Of a stretch of DNA of 30,099 nucleotides, positions 8,056 through 19,400 are shown one piece after another. Location of the stretch: positions 1 to 30,099 of the forward strand of contig NZ_DATNPA010000242.1 of NCBI RefSeq assembly GCF_036703385.1. The letters run 5' to 3'. The stretch is from Allocoleopsis sp036703385. Lineage in GTDB: Bacteria; Cyanobacteriota; Cyanobacteriia; Cyanobacteriales; Coleofasciculaceae. The position numbers and the translations under genes are program-made. Numbering within the stretch: the first letter of the stretch is position 1; each line of letters begins with the position of its first letter. The notes below the pieces were generated by a model. The model did not search any database, was not told where the DNA came from, and was given only the letters and a program-made list of their open reading frames with translations.

Positions 8056-8585
8056 AAAAAATCACATAATGGCATATATTATTGACCCAGTCTCAAAAAA
8101 TTTAGGAGTTAGACGATCAAGGAAAAGGATGTGTGACTAAGAAATGAATCCCTATTCACTAGAATTTTGATAAATTCGGTAAAAAGACGTTTTATCCGAC
8201 TGTTTGGGTTAGAAATTGAGGCCAGACTGATACTGATGTCAGAACTGGAAGGATTAGGGAAGGCTAATAATAAATCCCTAGCAGCCGCTAATTTTGGCTA
8301 AGTGGCTATAGTACTTATCAGCTTTAGCTTGGCAATTTATGCGCAAACTTTAATATTTCTCTAAAAATTTCAGTGCAACCTAGCACAATTTAACTCAGCG
8401 TTGAGCCTTTGTGAATACACCAGTGGGTAGCCAATCTCTTGAGAACACTCTCTTCTTAGTGGTTCCTATCTTATACCTACTACAATGTGAACCAGCAGGA
8501 TTCCGGAGCAAGCGGGACTGTTTGCTCTCATGTTGGAGAGTGGGATACCTTATTCAAAAGTAATGGAATTGAGACGGAGGTTGGC
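8056..8585. other. Gap of about 530 bp between a small gene and ureB
   Basis: No convincing gene was seen. It must contain the promoter of the minus-strand hypothetical gene and probably one for ureB, since ureB is cut off from ureD-ureA. TTATAC at about 8471-8476 is a weak -10 candidate. I found no clear GTA-N8-TAC site for the nitrogen regulator NtcA. A GTG-initiated extension of ureB covers 8487-8585 but is probably untranslated leader. Confidence 0.5.
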
Positions 8586-8912
8586 ATGATTCCAGGGGAA
8601 ATCATCATCCAAGAGGGAGAAATCGAACTGAATGCAGGGCGTCCCACCGTGAGGTTGCAGGTAGCCAATACAGGCGATCGCCCGATTCAAGTGGGTTCTC
8701 ATTTTCACTTTTACGAAGTCAATGAAGCGCTAAATTTTGACCGAGAGCAAGCCAAAGGAATGCGGCTAGACATTCCCGCCGGGACAGCCGTCCGGTTTGA
8801 ACCAGGAGATGAACGGGAAGTGACATTAGTCCCTTTTATGGGGACGCGTCAAGTTTACGGTTTCAATGGCAGAATTAATGGTCGAATTCAAGCAGTGAAC
8901 AGCGAACCGTGA
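8586..8912 (+). CDS. ureB: Urease beta subunit UreB
   Basis: Second small subunit of urease, 108 residues from ATG 8586, the normal length. It begins MIPGEIIIQEG and contains the family motifs NTGDRPIQVGSHFHFYEVN, GMRLDIPAGTAVRFEPGD and GTRQVYGFNG. An upstream GTG at 8487 keeps the frame open for 33 more codons, but GGAGG at 8576-8580, 5 nt before ATG 8586, and family length favour the shorter form. The last codons and TGA lie in three degenerate CAGTGAA units. No ureC follows; the next genes are the convergent phototaxis operon. Confidence 0.93.
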   Translation: MIPGEIIIQEGEIELNAGRPTVRLQVANTGDRPIQVGSHFHFYEVNEALNFDREQAKGMRLDIPAGTAVRFEPGDEREVTLVPFMGTRQVYGFNGRINGRIQAVNSEP

Positions 8913-8913
8913 A
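8893..8913. repeat. Degenerate CAGTGAA heptamers at the ureB stop
   Basis: Three consecutive 7-bp units, CAGTGAA, CAGCGAA and CCGTGAA, encode the final residues of UreB (VNSEP) and its TGA stop. The same unit, read on the other strand, covers the end of ureE 15 kb away. Confidence 0.55.
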
Positions 8914-8938
8914 TAGGTTAAGTAATAGTGTTCTTGTG

Positions 8939-8980
8939 GGGTGGGCATCCTGCCCGCCTGTAGCATATTGGATGCCACCC
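8939..8980. terminator. Hairpin between convergent ureB and cheW genes
   Basis: GGGTGGGCATCC (8939-8950) pairs with GGATGCCACCC (8970-8980) with one bulged base, giving an 11-bp GC-rich stem with a 19-nt loop. It sits between two convergent genes, so a bidirectional transcription end is plausible, although there is no long T-run. The motif GGGCATCCTGCCC is also reminiscent of dispersed palindromic repeats in cyanobacteria. Confidence 0.45.
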
Positions 8981-9044
8981 AAATAGAGATAAAAGCTCCA
9001 TATAGGTAAGAATGGCTCTAACGGATTGGATAGGATGGAGCGCA

Positions 9045-9491
9045 CTATTCTCCAACTCGCTTCAAATCGAGCAAAAAAATCGTTGTTGTGACTTTTTTTT
9101 GCGATATAACAGCGGCATGGCTAATTAGATTAATGGCACCTGACTGACGCTCAGACTGAGGAATAGAGCGCAGGCTTTCTCTCGGTAATTCCATCAAATT
9201 AGGCGGTTGCTCGACCGCAATGCCAAAAAGTTCTCCCTGAGGACTACGAGTAATGACTAAAAAAGGTTGGTTTGCAGGTACCTGAGGTTGCTCCTTTGGG
9301 CTTAACTGTTGATGTAAATCCAAAACTCTAATCGTATGGCGACCTAGCTGAACTAATCCCATTGCTCTGAGTCCTCCACTATTCATCGGAGGACAATTTA
9401 CAACCTTCAGCACATCGCTCATCGGCAGTGCTAGGTGACAATCTGAAACTTTAAAAACAATGAATTTGTCTAGGGTTGACTCGTTGTGCAT
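9045..9491 (-). CDS. CheW-like coupling protein at the operon end
   Basis: A 148-residue single CheW domain, which bridges chemoreceptors and the CheA kinase. It shows the beta-barrel pattern: FIVFKVSDCHLALPMSDVLKV, an arginine-like VRVLDL-type strand (HTIRVLDLHQQL), FLVITRSPQGELFGIAVEQ and a final strand TIFLLDL (quoted in pieces). It is the last gene of the phototaxis operon, 249 bp after pixL, and is a second CheW beside pixI. It may serve a different receptor or form mixed CheW arrays; that is inference. The start ATG 9491 fits the domain. Confidence 0.8.
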   Translation of the reverse strand: MHNESTLDKFIVFKVSDCHLALPMSDVLKVVNCPPMNSGGLRAMGLVQLGRHTIRVLDLHQQLSPKEQPQVPANQPFLVITRSPQGELFGIAVEQPPNLMELPRESLRSIPQSERQSGAINLISHAAVISQKKVTTTIFLLDLKRVGE

Positions 9492-9740
9492 CTTGGTTCG
9501 GAGTTTTTCGGGGTTGGTTGTCAGGGGTTATTGGCTATCTCCTCAACGATCTGTCAATAACAAACAATAGACTTGTTGCAGAAGTCAGGGAAAAGGTTAA
9601 CGGAGAAAGTGAAACCCCCTGGAGGGGATAAGGGGCAGAGGGAAAAGGAAGAAAAATTCCTTGACCTTTCACCCTTTTCCTTCAAGAGTGTAAAAGTCCC
9701 TAATGCATGAGGTCTAATGAATGAATTAGAACGCAGGAAG

Positions 9741-12700
9741 TCAGATTTTTGGCTCAATGGTATCGTTCACTGTCTCTAACAACTTGTGTTCCAGAAAAGG
9801 CTTAGTGATATAGGCGTTGGCTCCTAATTCCGCAGCAATTAAACGGTGCTTCTCACCGCTGCGAGAAGTCAGAATGACGACAGGAATCTTGGCCAAAGCC
9901 GAGTCTTGTTGACGGTGTTTGAGAAACTCAAACCCATTCATTCGAGGCATCTCGATATCGCAGACTACCAACTCGATGCCTGTCTGGAGCCGAAGTTGTT
10001 CGATCGCTTCGTAACCATCCTTCGCTTGAACCACCTGATAACCCGCCTTCTGTAGAGTCAGGGTCAGAGTTTGGCGCAGAGTGATGGAGTCATCCACGAG
10101 GAGAACCACCTTATTGAAGTTTTTCCTCACATCTGAAGCCGGGGGTGCCGATAGGGCCGCAGGCTTCTGGGGTGGCAATAGACGCTGTTGGGGATTCGAG
10201 GGCAGGAGATGAGCGGTCGAAGTGGCGAAAGCCTCCTCGGTACTGCTATCGGCTTGTTGCTCTAATACATGCTGAATCAAGGCTGCCGCATCGAGTACCA
10301 GTGTCAACCGACCGTCAGCTAAGATACTGCCACCATAAACGTAGTTAGGTGGCGTCATCATGCCTCCCAAAGGACGAATGACTAATTCTTGCTCTCCAAT
10401 CAGCTGGTCTACTTCCAGCGCCATCAGTGTATCTTCCTCTACCGAGTAACCTTGCTTGACGCAACGGATGAGAATCACGGGTAACGCTTGTTCCTTCGAG
10501 ACAAAAGAAGGCTTCGGCTGGAAGGCGAGGGGGAATGGCGGCGAGAAATAATCCATGACTCTCGTGAGAGGATGTATGGGAATGAGTTGCTCAGACGCCC
10601 GCGCTTTGCCTGATGTCCCTTCTGACTCAGAAACAGCCACTCTGCCAAAGCTATCAAACCCTGGGTTCCACCGCAGGACTTTGCCCCCTTCCCAGGCTCG
10701 AATCTGGTTGGCTTGAGGAATCAGAATGGACGCGATCGCATCCGTAAACAGGGCATAGATGTGGTCGCCTGCTTGACAGATGAGCAACTTGGCGATCGTT
10801 AGGTTGAGAGGAATTTGTAGTGTAAACGTTGTACTCTTTCCAGCCTCAGATTCAACCGCGACCGAACCATCGAGAGCATCCAACTGCGCGCGCACGACAT
10901 CCAAACCAACGCCTCGTCCTGAAAGGTCATTGACCTCAAAGGCCGTAGAAAACCCAGGCTCAAAGAGTAAATCTGTCAGCTGAGCCTCATTGAGCGCACT
11001 AACCCGTTCCGGTGAGAAGAGATGTTCTACCGCCCGTTGACGAATCCTTTCAAAATTCAACCCTTGACCGTCATCCCGGACTTCAATCACCAAATGCCTA
11101 CCCCGATGGACAGCCTTGATGGAAATCTGACCTTTTTGTGGCTTTCCCCGTTTTTGTCGAACCGCAGCAGACTCAATCCCGTGGTCAAAGGCATTGCGAA
11201 CCAGATGCAGCAGGGGGTCATACAGCTTCTGAGCCACCATTTTATCCACTAAGACATCAGTGCCATGAAGTTCTAGCTCGACCCGCTTGTTGTGGGAAAC
11301 TTCTAATTGCCGTAAGACACGGGGGAAGCGACCGAAGATCTCGGCTAAGGGCAACATCCGGGCTTCCATTAGGGCATCACGGGTACTGGATAACAGCCGA
11401 CGTTGTTTGTCCAGAGTCTGATGAGATTGCTTCGTGAACAGGTCGATCGCTTCAGTTGCTTCTGCTAGTTGCACAGCATCTTCCAGAATGGACTGAACGA
11501 GGACTTGGGCTTCGCTGTAGCGGTCTAATTCCAGAGAATCGAAGCGGTCATCTGGGTTTGACAGTTTCAGGTGTGGAGAGGGGTGGGATAGCTTTGGCGT
11601 GGTGGGACGTACTAAGGTCCCAGTGCCTGCTTCGGAACTCCCATAAGCGACGCCTCCATTGGTCAGCCTTTGAAGCTGCAACTGTTTTCCCATCTGCCGT
11701 TGTTCTACATCCACAAACTGATGGTCTGACCAGTCCTGTAATTGACTCAGCAGTTGCTGATGTTGCTGAAGACGAGCCAGGAGTGTGCGAACGGCTGCTT
11801 TGAGTTGGTCGTTCTGGAGTGATTGGCGGTTTTGGTTGGTGAGTAATTCTCCAATGGCGTAATTGAGATGTTCTAAATGCTCCACATTGACCCGTACCGT
11901 GCGAGATACCGAGTTTGCGGCTGTTTCGGAGACCGCAGGGGGTGGAGTGTGAGTGTAGGAGCGCGCAGCGTGAACATCAGGGGGTGAGGCTGTGGCCTCA
12001 TTGGCTTCTGTTTCTATCTTCGTTTCTCTTGCCGGCTCTCTCTCCCCTGTCCCTCCCCAAATAGCTTCTAAGAGTAAGTTGGCTGATTCATCAGTCTCAG
12101 ATTCACTCACACTTTTCTCTGCCTCAGAGGGACTACTAATGGTGTGAAGGTCAGGTTGAGTCGCCCAGTCGTGAGAATGGAAGCTATAGTGTTCTGCGAG
12201 TTCCTGCTCATCGGGTGCGATCGCGCTATCCCCAACTTCTTGGGTGCTAGACGCCTCTATGTCGTTACTGCTGTCATATCCCGCTTCTATCCACTGCGGA
12301 ATCTCTAGTAAGTTGTCGTCAACACTGACGCGATCAAAGTTAGGTGTATCGTAGGATTCTAGGTCACTGTGTAGGGATGTATAGCTATACGCTTCTACGT
12401 CCACAGTAGAATAATCGGAAAAGTCGGATACGGACCCACTTTGATCCGCTCTAGAAACACCCTGATCTTCGAGTACTTCTAATTCATAAGTGTCTATTTC
12501 AGTATGGCTTCCTAGTCCGCTCAGTTTTTGTAAGACTGGGGACGGTTGACCCCCTTGGGTGCGATCGCCATTGATCACCGCTAGCTGTCCGGTTTGGAAA
12601 TCTTGTAACGCCGTTTGAGCAATCAGCGTCACTTGATCAGGATGAGCATCTAAGGCAAGGATTGCTGCTTGGGCAATGGCTCGAAATCCTGGTAAATTGA

Positions 12701-13295
12701 GAGACTCAGCCAGCCCCTCGAACACTTCGCTCTGAGTTCGGAGTGCGGTAGCGATCGCAGCGGGCTCAGCACTGGCAATGACCGCGGCAATCTCCTCTAA
12801 GCGTTGATTGACCCCGACTTCAAAAATGGAAAGTGTTACGTCGAAGCCCAATTCGATTGAGCTAGGAATTTGCGCTTCTGCGCTGAAGCAGTCCCCTAAC
12901 TTCTCTTGCAGTTGGGCAAAAATAGTGGCGGTGCGATCAAGAATTTCAGCCTCATTGACTTTTCCTCCCGTCAGTTCACCGGCGAGCGGTAGACGAAGGC
13001 ACTCATAACCCTCAAAAAGTAAGGCTTCGATTTCGGGGTCAATTGACAAGTCAGGGTTGAAGAGGGCTTTGAAAATATCCTCTAGAGAGTGAGCGACCGT
13101 TTTAATGGTCTCCAACCCAACACTAGCCGCAGCTCCTTTCAGGGTGTGAGTGGTTCGCATCAAGTTGTGAACTTTATTGATGCTGTAGTCTTCTCGGAGA
13201 GTGAGCAAGTCTTGTTCTAAAACTTGTAAGAGTTCCGGTGCTTCCTGAAGAAAGTATCGGTAGCTTTGTTCGCGAATGCTTGGGTCATTAGTCAT
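9741..13295 (-). CDS. pixL: PixL-type CheA hybrid histidine kinase with receiver
   Basis: A 1184-residue cytosolic kinase of the phototaxis pathway. Order: HPt domain (1-130) with phospho-acceptor His50 in TTHTLKGAA; a long acidic linker (about 265-460); dimerisation helices (about 465-650); HATPase with N box LHLVRNAFDHG (Asn701), G1 DDGQG (741-745) and G2 SGRGVGLD (792-799); CheW-like domain (about 830-1015); and receiver domain (1062-1180) with acid pair DD (1068-1069), Asp1113 and Lys1165. In Synechocystis, PixL is the CheA of positive phototaxis; the same architecture occurs in PilL/ChpA-like kinases of pilus motility. It lies 143 bp after pixJ, with a heptamer-repeat tract between. All catalytic residues that I can check are present. 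Confidence 0.93.
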   Translation of the reverse strand: MTNDPSIREQSYRYFLQEAPELLQVLEQDLLTLREDYSINKVHNLMRTTHTLKGAAASVGLETIKTVAHSLEDIFKALFNPDLSIDPEIEALLFEGYECLRLPLAGELTGGKVNEAEILDRTATIFAQLQEKLGDCFSAEAQIPSSIELGFDVTLSIFEVGVNQRLEEIAAVIASAEPAAIATALRTQSEVFEGLAESLNLPGFRAIAQAAILALDAHPDQVTLIAQTALQDFQTGQLAVINGDRTQGGQPSPVLQKLSGLGSHTEIDTYELEVLEDQGVSRADQSGSVSDFSDYSTVDVEAYSYTSLHSDLESYDTPNFDRVSVDDNLLEIPQWIEAGYDSSNDIEASSTQEVGDSAIAPDEQELAEHYSFHSHDWATQPDLHTISSPSEAEKSVSESETDESANLLLEAIWGGTGEREPARETKIETEANEATASPPDVHAARSYTHTPPPAVSETAANSVSRTVRVNVEHLEHLNYAIGELLTNQNRQSLQNDQLKAAVRTLLARLQQHQQLLSQLQDWSDHQFVDVEQRQMGKQLQLQRLTNGGVAYGSSEAGTGTLVRPTTPKLSHPSPHLKLSNPDDRFDSLELDRYSEAQVLVQSILEDAVQLAEATEAIDLFTKQSHQTLDKQRRLLSSTRDALMEARMLPLAEIFGRFPRVLRQLEVSHNKRVELELHGTDVLVDKMVAQKLYDPLLHLVRNAFDHGIESAAVRQKRGKPQKGQISIKAVHRGRHLVIEVRDDGQGLNFERIRQRAVEHLFSPERVSALNEAQLTDLLFEPGFSTAFEVNDLSGRGVGLDVVRAQLDALDGSVAVESEAGKSTTFTLQIPLNLTIAKLLICQAGDHIYALFTDAIASILIPQANQIRAWEGGKVLRWNPGFDSFGRVAVSESEGTSGKARASEQLIPIHPLTRVMDYFSPPFPLAFQPKPSFVSKEQALPVILIRCVKQGYSVEEDTLMALEVDQLIGEQELVIRPLGGMMTPPNYVYGGSILADGRLTLVLDAAALIQHVLEQQADSSTEEAFATSTAHLLPSNPQQRLLPPQKPAALSAPPASDVRKNFNKVVLLVDDSITLRQTLTLTLQKAGYQVVQAKDGYEAIEQLRLQTGIELVVCDIEMPRMNGFEFLKHRQQDSALAKIPVVILTSRSGEKHRLIAAELGANAYITKPFLEHKLLETVNDTIEPKI

Positions 13296-13357
13296 CTGAA
13301 CTATGAAGTGTGTTAGCGAATTTCATCCTTCATCCTTTCGGCTTGAGTAGCCCATAA

Positions 13358-13437
13358 AAGGTTGAAGGTTAGCCGATTAATTTTTTTCAACTTTCAACCT
13401 TCAACCTTCAACCTTCCAACCTTCCAACTTTCAACCC
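13358..13437. repeat. Heptamer repeat tract between pixJ and pixL
   Basis: AAGGTTGAAGGTT on the left and many AACCTTC/CAACCTT units on the right, reading as GGTTGAA on the minus (coding) strand. It starts 1 bp after the TAA stop of pixJ. The two orientations can pair into a hairpin and could weaken transcription or protect the upstream mRNA. Confidence 0.75.
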
Positions 13438-13438
13438 A

Positions 13439-16400
13439 TTAATTAACCTTAAACTGGTCAGCGCTAGCTTGAAGGTTTTGAGCCATTTCGAGAAGTTCCT
13501 TAAAGGATGTGGAAATTTCTTTGGAATCCTCCGAGGTTCTGTTGGCGATCGCAGAGACTTCCGTCATGGTTTGGGTCACCGATTGGAATTCTTGAGTTTG
13601 TAGCTGGGTAGCATTGGTGATACCTTCCACGAGTTCACTGATTCGGCTCGTGGCGTCAATGATCGCATTCAGGTTCTGACGAGCATCTGTGACCAGATGC
13701 GTGCCCTGAGCCACCTGCTGAATCCCTGTCTCCATAACTGTAGAAACCTCAGCAGTACCCTTCTGAATTTCCTGAACTAACTGCTCAATTTCCGTGGCAG
13801 CCTCAGCCGACTGACGAGCCAGAGTTCGCACTTCATCAGCAACGACCACAAAGCCACGCCCATACTCACCCGCTCGCGTTGCTTCAATGGAAGCATTCAG
13901 AGCCAAGAGTTGGGTTTGAGTGGTAAAGTTACTGATCAGGTTGACCACGCGGGAAACCTTTTGAGAGGATTCACTCAAGCGCTTAATCCGTTTGCTGGTT
14001 TCTGCAACCGTCTCCCGGATAGCCAGAATCCCATCCACAGTGCGGTTCATCGCTTCATCCCCAGTGCGGACGATTTGGTTGGCCTGCTGGACTGACGCTT
14101 CCACTTCCTGAGCACTACTGCCCACCGCTTCAGTAAACTCGACCATCGTCTGGATTCGCTCTAGAGCTTTCTCTAGCGCTTGGAACTGCTGCTGCGCTTG
14201 GTTGGTGAGACTAGCGATCGCAACATCGCTCTCTTGGGAGGTTTGGGCGACTGTCCGAGAGGACTCTTGCACCTGTTGTACAATGCCACGCAGACTCTGT
14301 AGGGTGTTGTTGTAGGCATCGGCAACCGTACCCACTTCGCTTTCCGTAACAGGCGCTCGGACGGTGAGATTCCCTTCCAAGGCCGGTCGCACGGCGGACA
14401 GTAACTGCAACACCTCGTGCTGTAACGCTTCTTTATCCGCTTTTTCCCGCTCTGCCGCTTCTGCTAGCTGCTGAGACTGACGCTGGATCTGTTCCAGGGA
14501 CTCGGCTTGTTGCAGAGCAATGCCTAGCTGTGTTGCCATCTGTACTAGGAGCTTGACCTCACCTTCTTCCCAGATCCGGGCTTCACTGTTTTGATAAACC
14601 GCCAGCAAGCCCCAAAGATTCTCACCATTAAACAGAGGGGTAATCACGTAGGATTTGGTACCCCACTGTTCCAGTTGCTGCTGCTCGAAGGTCAGATGAT
14701 TACTGGTGGTGATATCGTTGACCACGCTCACTTCGTTTTTGCGATAAATGCCCCCTTTGGTTTCCTTCAATAGGGAATCGGTAACCTGTGCCCATTCCGT
14801 GCCCACCAACCTCATGTATGAGCCGCCGACATCTTCGAGTACAAATTCCCCACTCCAATTGGGATTGAAGCGATAGACAGCTACCCGATCCGCTTTGAGC
14901 AGTAACCGCAGTTCCTGAGCCGTGGCACGCAATAGAGTATTGGGGTTGAGGGTTCCCTGCTGCAAATGCTCAGCAATGCGCTGCCCCGTTTTGTAAAGCA
15001 GGTTGATGAAGTTGGTTTCTCGCTCAGCCAGCTTGGCATATTTATTGGACTGCTGCTCCAGTTGCTCCAGGTAGTTCACCCGTTGCAAAGCCGTGCCTAC
15101 CCCTTGCCCGATTTGAGTCAGAGCTGTAACTTCGGCATTATTCCATTGACGTGACCCCGTGTTTTGGTAGGCACCGAGTATACCCCACAGCTTGTCTGCG
15201 ACGAAAATTGGCGCAAGCACATAAGCTTTGACTTCAAATTGCTCCAAGATTTCCAGGTGGCACTCAGAGTGACCAATGGTGTAGACATCATCCACCACGA
15301 AGGTTTCACGGTTGCGATATCGACCGCCTTGAGTTTCTTGTAAATAGGTATCAGGCCAGACGGTTTGGATATCTTCAGGTCCCACCAACTGCACCCAGCC
15401 TTTTGCCACCGACTCAGCGACAAACTTACCACTCCAGTCAGGCTCGAAGCGATAAACAGCGACGCGATCGCACTTGAGCAATTGCCGAGCTTCTCGGTTC
15501 GTGGTGCGATAGATCGAGTCTAAGTCCTGAGACTGACTGAGCCGGGTGAGAATTTTCGCCACCGCCTTCTGGGTATCAGCCATTGTAGCGAGCTGGGTGG
15601 ATTGCTCTTCCACCTTTCTGAGATACTGCACCTGCTCCAACGCCACCCCACACTGAAGGGCAATTTGCTTGGTAAACTGCATCTCATCCTTATTCCACTG
15701 ACGTGGCCCACTGCACTGGTGAACGCAGAGCAAGCCCCACAATTCGGTTCCTTGCATCAGCGGTACAACCAGATTAGACCGCACTTGGAATTGGGAGAGG
15801 GTGGAAATATAACAATCGGCGAGATTGGCCTTGTAAATATCGGTAACAGCCCAGACACGACCCTTGCGATAATTTTCCGCGTGCTTCTCGCCAAAACAGT
15901 GGTCTTCTACCTTGATAGACATGGCCGGAGTAAAGCCTGCCCCCACATCTTCGGAAACCAGTTCCCCAGTATTAAAGCCAGAGTCAGGGTGAAAACGGAA
16001 CACACCCACCCGGTCAGCTTTCAGCCATTGGCGCATTTCCGTACAGGTTGTCCGGAAAATTTGCTCTATCTCCAAGGACTGACGAATCTTGGAGATAATT
16101 TTGTTCGTGGCTTGCTCCAGTTCTGCGGTTTTAGCGATCTGCCTGGATTGTTCCTCCAACTGCGTTAGGTACTCCGACTGTTGTAGAGCCACCCCTAGTT
16201 GGGCGCTAACTTGCATGAGCAACTTAACTTCGCTCTCATCCCAATGCTTGGGACCGGTGTGTTGAAACGCACTGAGCAAACCCCAGAGTTTTTGTCCTTG
16301 GAAGAGAGACACAACTAGGCAAGATTTGATGCCAAAGTCCTCCAAAACATCCACATGGCACTGACTCAAGCCGCCGTTATACACATCATCCACGACAAGA

Positions 16401-19400
16401 GGTTCGTTGCTGCGGAACCGACCGCCCTGATTTTCTTGAATGTACGAGTCTTCCCAACCACTGCCAACGAGTTTAGGCCATCCTCCGAACTCCGATTCAA
16501 AGACAAAGTCACCGAAATAGTCGTCGCGGAACTTGTAGATGGTTACGCGATCAACACCCAACAGTATTCGCATTTCTTGCGCGGCTGTTTTGAACACGGT
16601 GTTGATGTCCAAAGTTTGACGAATTTTGTCAATCACCCTGGCTAGCGCTCGCTCCCGTTGTGTCTCTTTGGCGAATTGCTCGTTTTGAATATGAAGTTGT
16701 TTCAAGTACTCCGCCTGCTGGAGAGCCACTCCCAATTGGGTAGCGACTTGCATCATCAGCTTGACTTCGCTCTCATCCCAATGGCGAGCGCCACTGTTTT
16801 GAAAGGCGCTGAGCAAGCCCCAAAGCTTTTGTCCTTGGAAGATAGCCACCACCAGGCAAGATTTGACCTCAAACTGTTCTAAGGCTTCTACATGGCACTC
16901 GGTTAAGCCGCCATTGTAGACATCATCTACGACCAGAGCTTCGTTGTTGCGGAACCGACCCCCTTGATGTTCGTGCAGATAGGGGTCTTCCCAACCACTG
17001 CCCACGAGCTTGGGCCATCCCCCAAATTCTGATTCACAGACAAAGTCACCGAAATAGTCGTCACGGAACTTGTAAACGGTGACTCGCTCCACATTCAGGA
17101 GTTTACGAACTTCTTGTGTGGTTGTGGCGAAAATAGCGTCAATATCTAAGGATTGACGAATTTTGTCAATCACTTTGGCTAGCGATTGCTCCTGTTGTGC
17201 CTCTTTCTTCTGCCGCTGGTTTTGAGCATGAAGTTGTTTCAGGTACTCCGCCTGTTGAACACCAACGCCCAATTGAGTGGCCACTTGGTTTAATAATTTC
17301 ACTTCATTGTCTTCCCAATGGCGAGTGCCACTGTTTTGAAAGGCACTGAGCAAACCCCAGAGTTTTTGCCCTTGGAAGATAGACACCACCAGGCAAGATT
17401 TGACGCCAAAGTGTTCTAATGCTTCTACATGGCACTCGGTTAAGCCGCTATGGTAAACATCATCCACGACCAGAGGTTCGTTGTTGCGGAACCGACCGCC
17501 TTGGTGTTCGTTCAAATAGGGGTCTTCCCAAGCACTGCCCACGAGTTTGGGCCAGCCCCCAGATTCGGATTCACAGATAAAGTCACCAAAATAATCGTCG
17601 CGGAATTTGTAAATGGTGACTCGCTCCACATTCAGGAGTTTGCGAACTTCTTGTGTGGTTGTCTCGAAGATGGTATCAAGGTTTGATGTTTGGCGAATCT
17701 TTTCGATGACGCGGGCTGTCATTCGCTCCTGATCGGCAACTTTGGCCAGTTGCCCAGTTCGAGCCTGAAGTTTTTCCAAATATTCCGCCTGCTGTAGCGC
17801 GACACCAAACTGCCGACCAATCAGCGATAACATACTGATCTCGGCGTCTTCCCAGTGACGCGCTCCAGAGTTCTGGAAGGCAGCGAGCAACCCCCACAGC
17901 TTGTCTCCCTCAAAAATGGGTGCGATCAGATAAGCTTTCGCCTCAAATTGCTCCAATAGCTCAATGTGACAATCGGTGAGACCGGCTGTGTAGATGTTAT
18001 CGACGGCAGTGGTTTCTTCATTGCGATACCGACCGCCCTGCGTCTCTTGCAAATAGCTATCAGCCCAGACTTTTTGGATATTAGGCCCCACTAACGGCAC
18101 CCAATCGGGTCCGACCGACTCTGCGACGTAGTCACCACTCCAGTCGGGAAGGAAGCGATAGACCGCTACGCGATCGCACTGAAGTTGCTGCCGAATTTCT
18201 TTGGTGGCGCTGCTAAAAACGGTGGCAACGTCCAAAGAGCGGAGAATATTTCTGAGGATTTTAGCCGAGACTTTACCAACGCCTTTTTCCAGCTCAATCT
18301 TCCTTTGCTGTTGGCTACGAACTTCCCCTAGCTGGAGGTTAAGCGTCAGTTCAGTGACAATATGGTAGAGCAGGTTAATTTCAGCTTCCTGCCAAGACCT
18401 TGAAGTCGAGCATTGTTGCACAACCAGCAAGCCCCACACTTGCTTATCTATAATGATGGGCAAACTCAGGCTGGCTTCAACTTGGTAGCGTTTGAGCAGT
18501 TGGACTTGGTAAGGACTCGTCATAGATGAGTCGCGAGCACTCAGGGTGACAGCTTGTTGCTGGTAGTAATCTTTCTGATTGTCAGCACCAAAGATCAGAG
18601 CTGGCAGAAATGCTCCTGCACTAGGGGTATACCCGCCCAACATCGCTTCAGTCAGCACGAGTCCGTGGGTTTCGGTCTGGAAACGATAAATCAGAACCCG
18701 GTCTGCTTTTAAATGGTCGCGAACCTCTGTAATCGTAATTTCGAGCAGGGTGTTAATCGTGTCAAAATTTGAGGCTCGGCGCATCCGTTCGGCAAGATTT
18801 AATAACCACTGCCGTTCGCGCTTAAAATAGTCTTCCATCTCGACCGTTGGATTACCCTTGGCTCCCATAGAAGCCCAATCCCCATTGACATAACTGTGGG
18901 ATTGTTTGTGCTGGGGCTCAGGGTTGAACATTGGCTCCGATTGCTCAAGTTTCTGCATGGTTAAAGGTTCAGTTGTTTTGATATCTGGTTGAGTGAATTC
19001 GCCTGGATACTCCGTGCTCTCTTGTAGAGCTGTGTCGGAATCAACAGTGGATGCGGTATGGCTGTCCGATAGACTCGCCGGGAGACAAAGCTGTGCGGTG
19101 ACTGGGTGAGGCGAGGATAACAATGGGTCGCCTATATCGGAATCGATTGGTGGGGACTCTTCGTATTCCCCACTCTCCTGACCTGGGGACTCTCCGTATT
19201 CCCCACTCTTCTGAACTTCGTGCCCTGTCAAATCTGAACAGGACGGGTAGGGCATTCCTGAATCGTCTGGAGTTCCTTCTATAGCCGTGTTTACTGTTTT
19301 GTAATACGGCTGCCCCCCAAGTGACAAAACGCGGTAGTCAGATGGTCTAACCCTTGAGGTGAAGACTAAGTCGTACAGAATCCCCTTTTTCCATAACAGG

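Noticed and set aside
8487..8585. N-terminal extension of UreB from GTG 8487
   Set aside because: GGAGG 5 nt before ATG 8586 and the family's normal start at MIPGE favour the shorter protein.
9554..9757. 67-codon minus-strand ORF between pixL and cheW
   Set aside because: It lies in a purine-rich intergenic stretch, has a biased composition and overlaps the end of pixL.
18330..18790. GAF1 of PixJ as a seventh CBCR domain
   Set aside because: It has Tyr382 at the aligned cysteine position and no W-x-D or DXCF motif.
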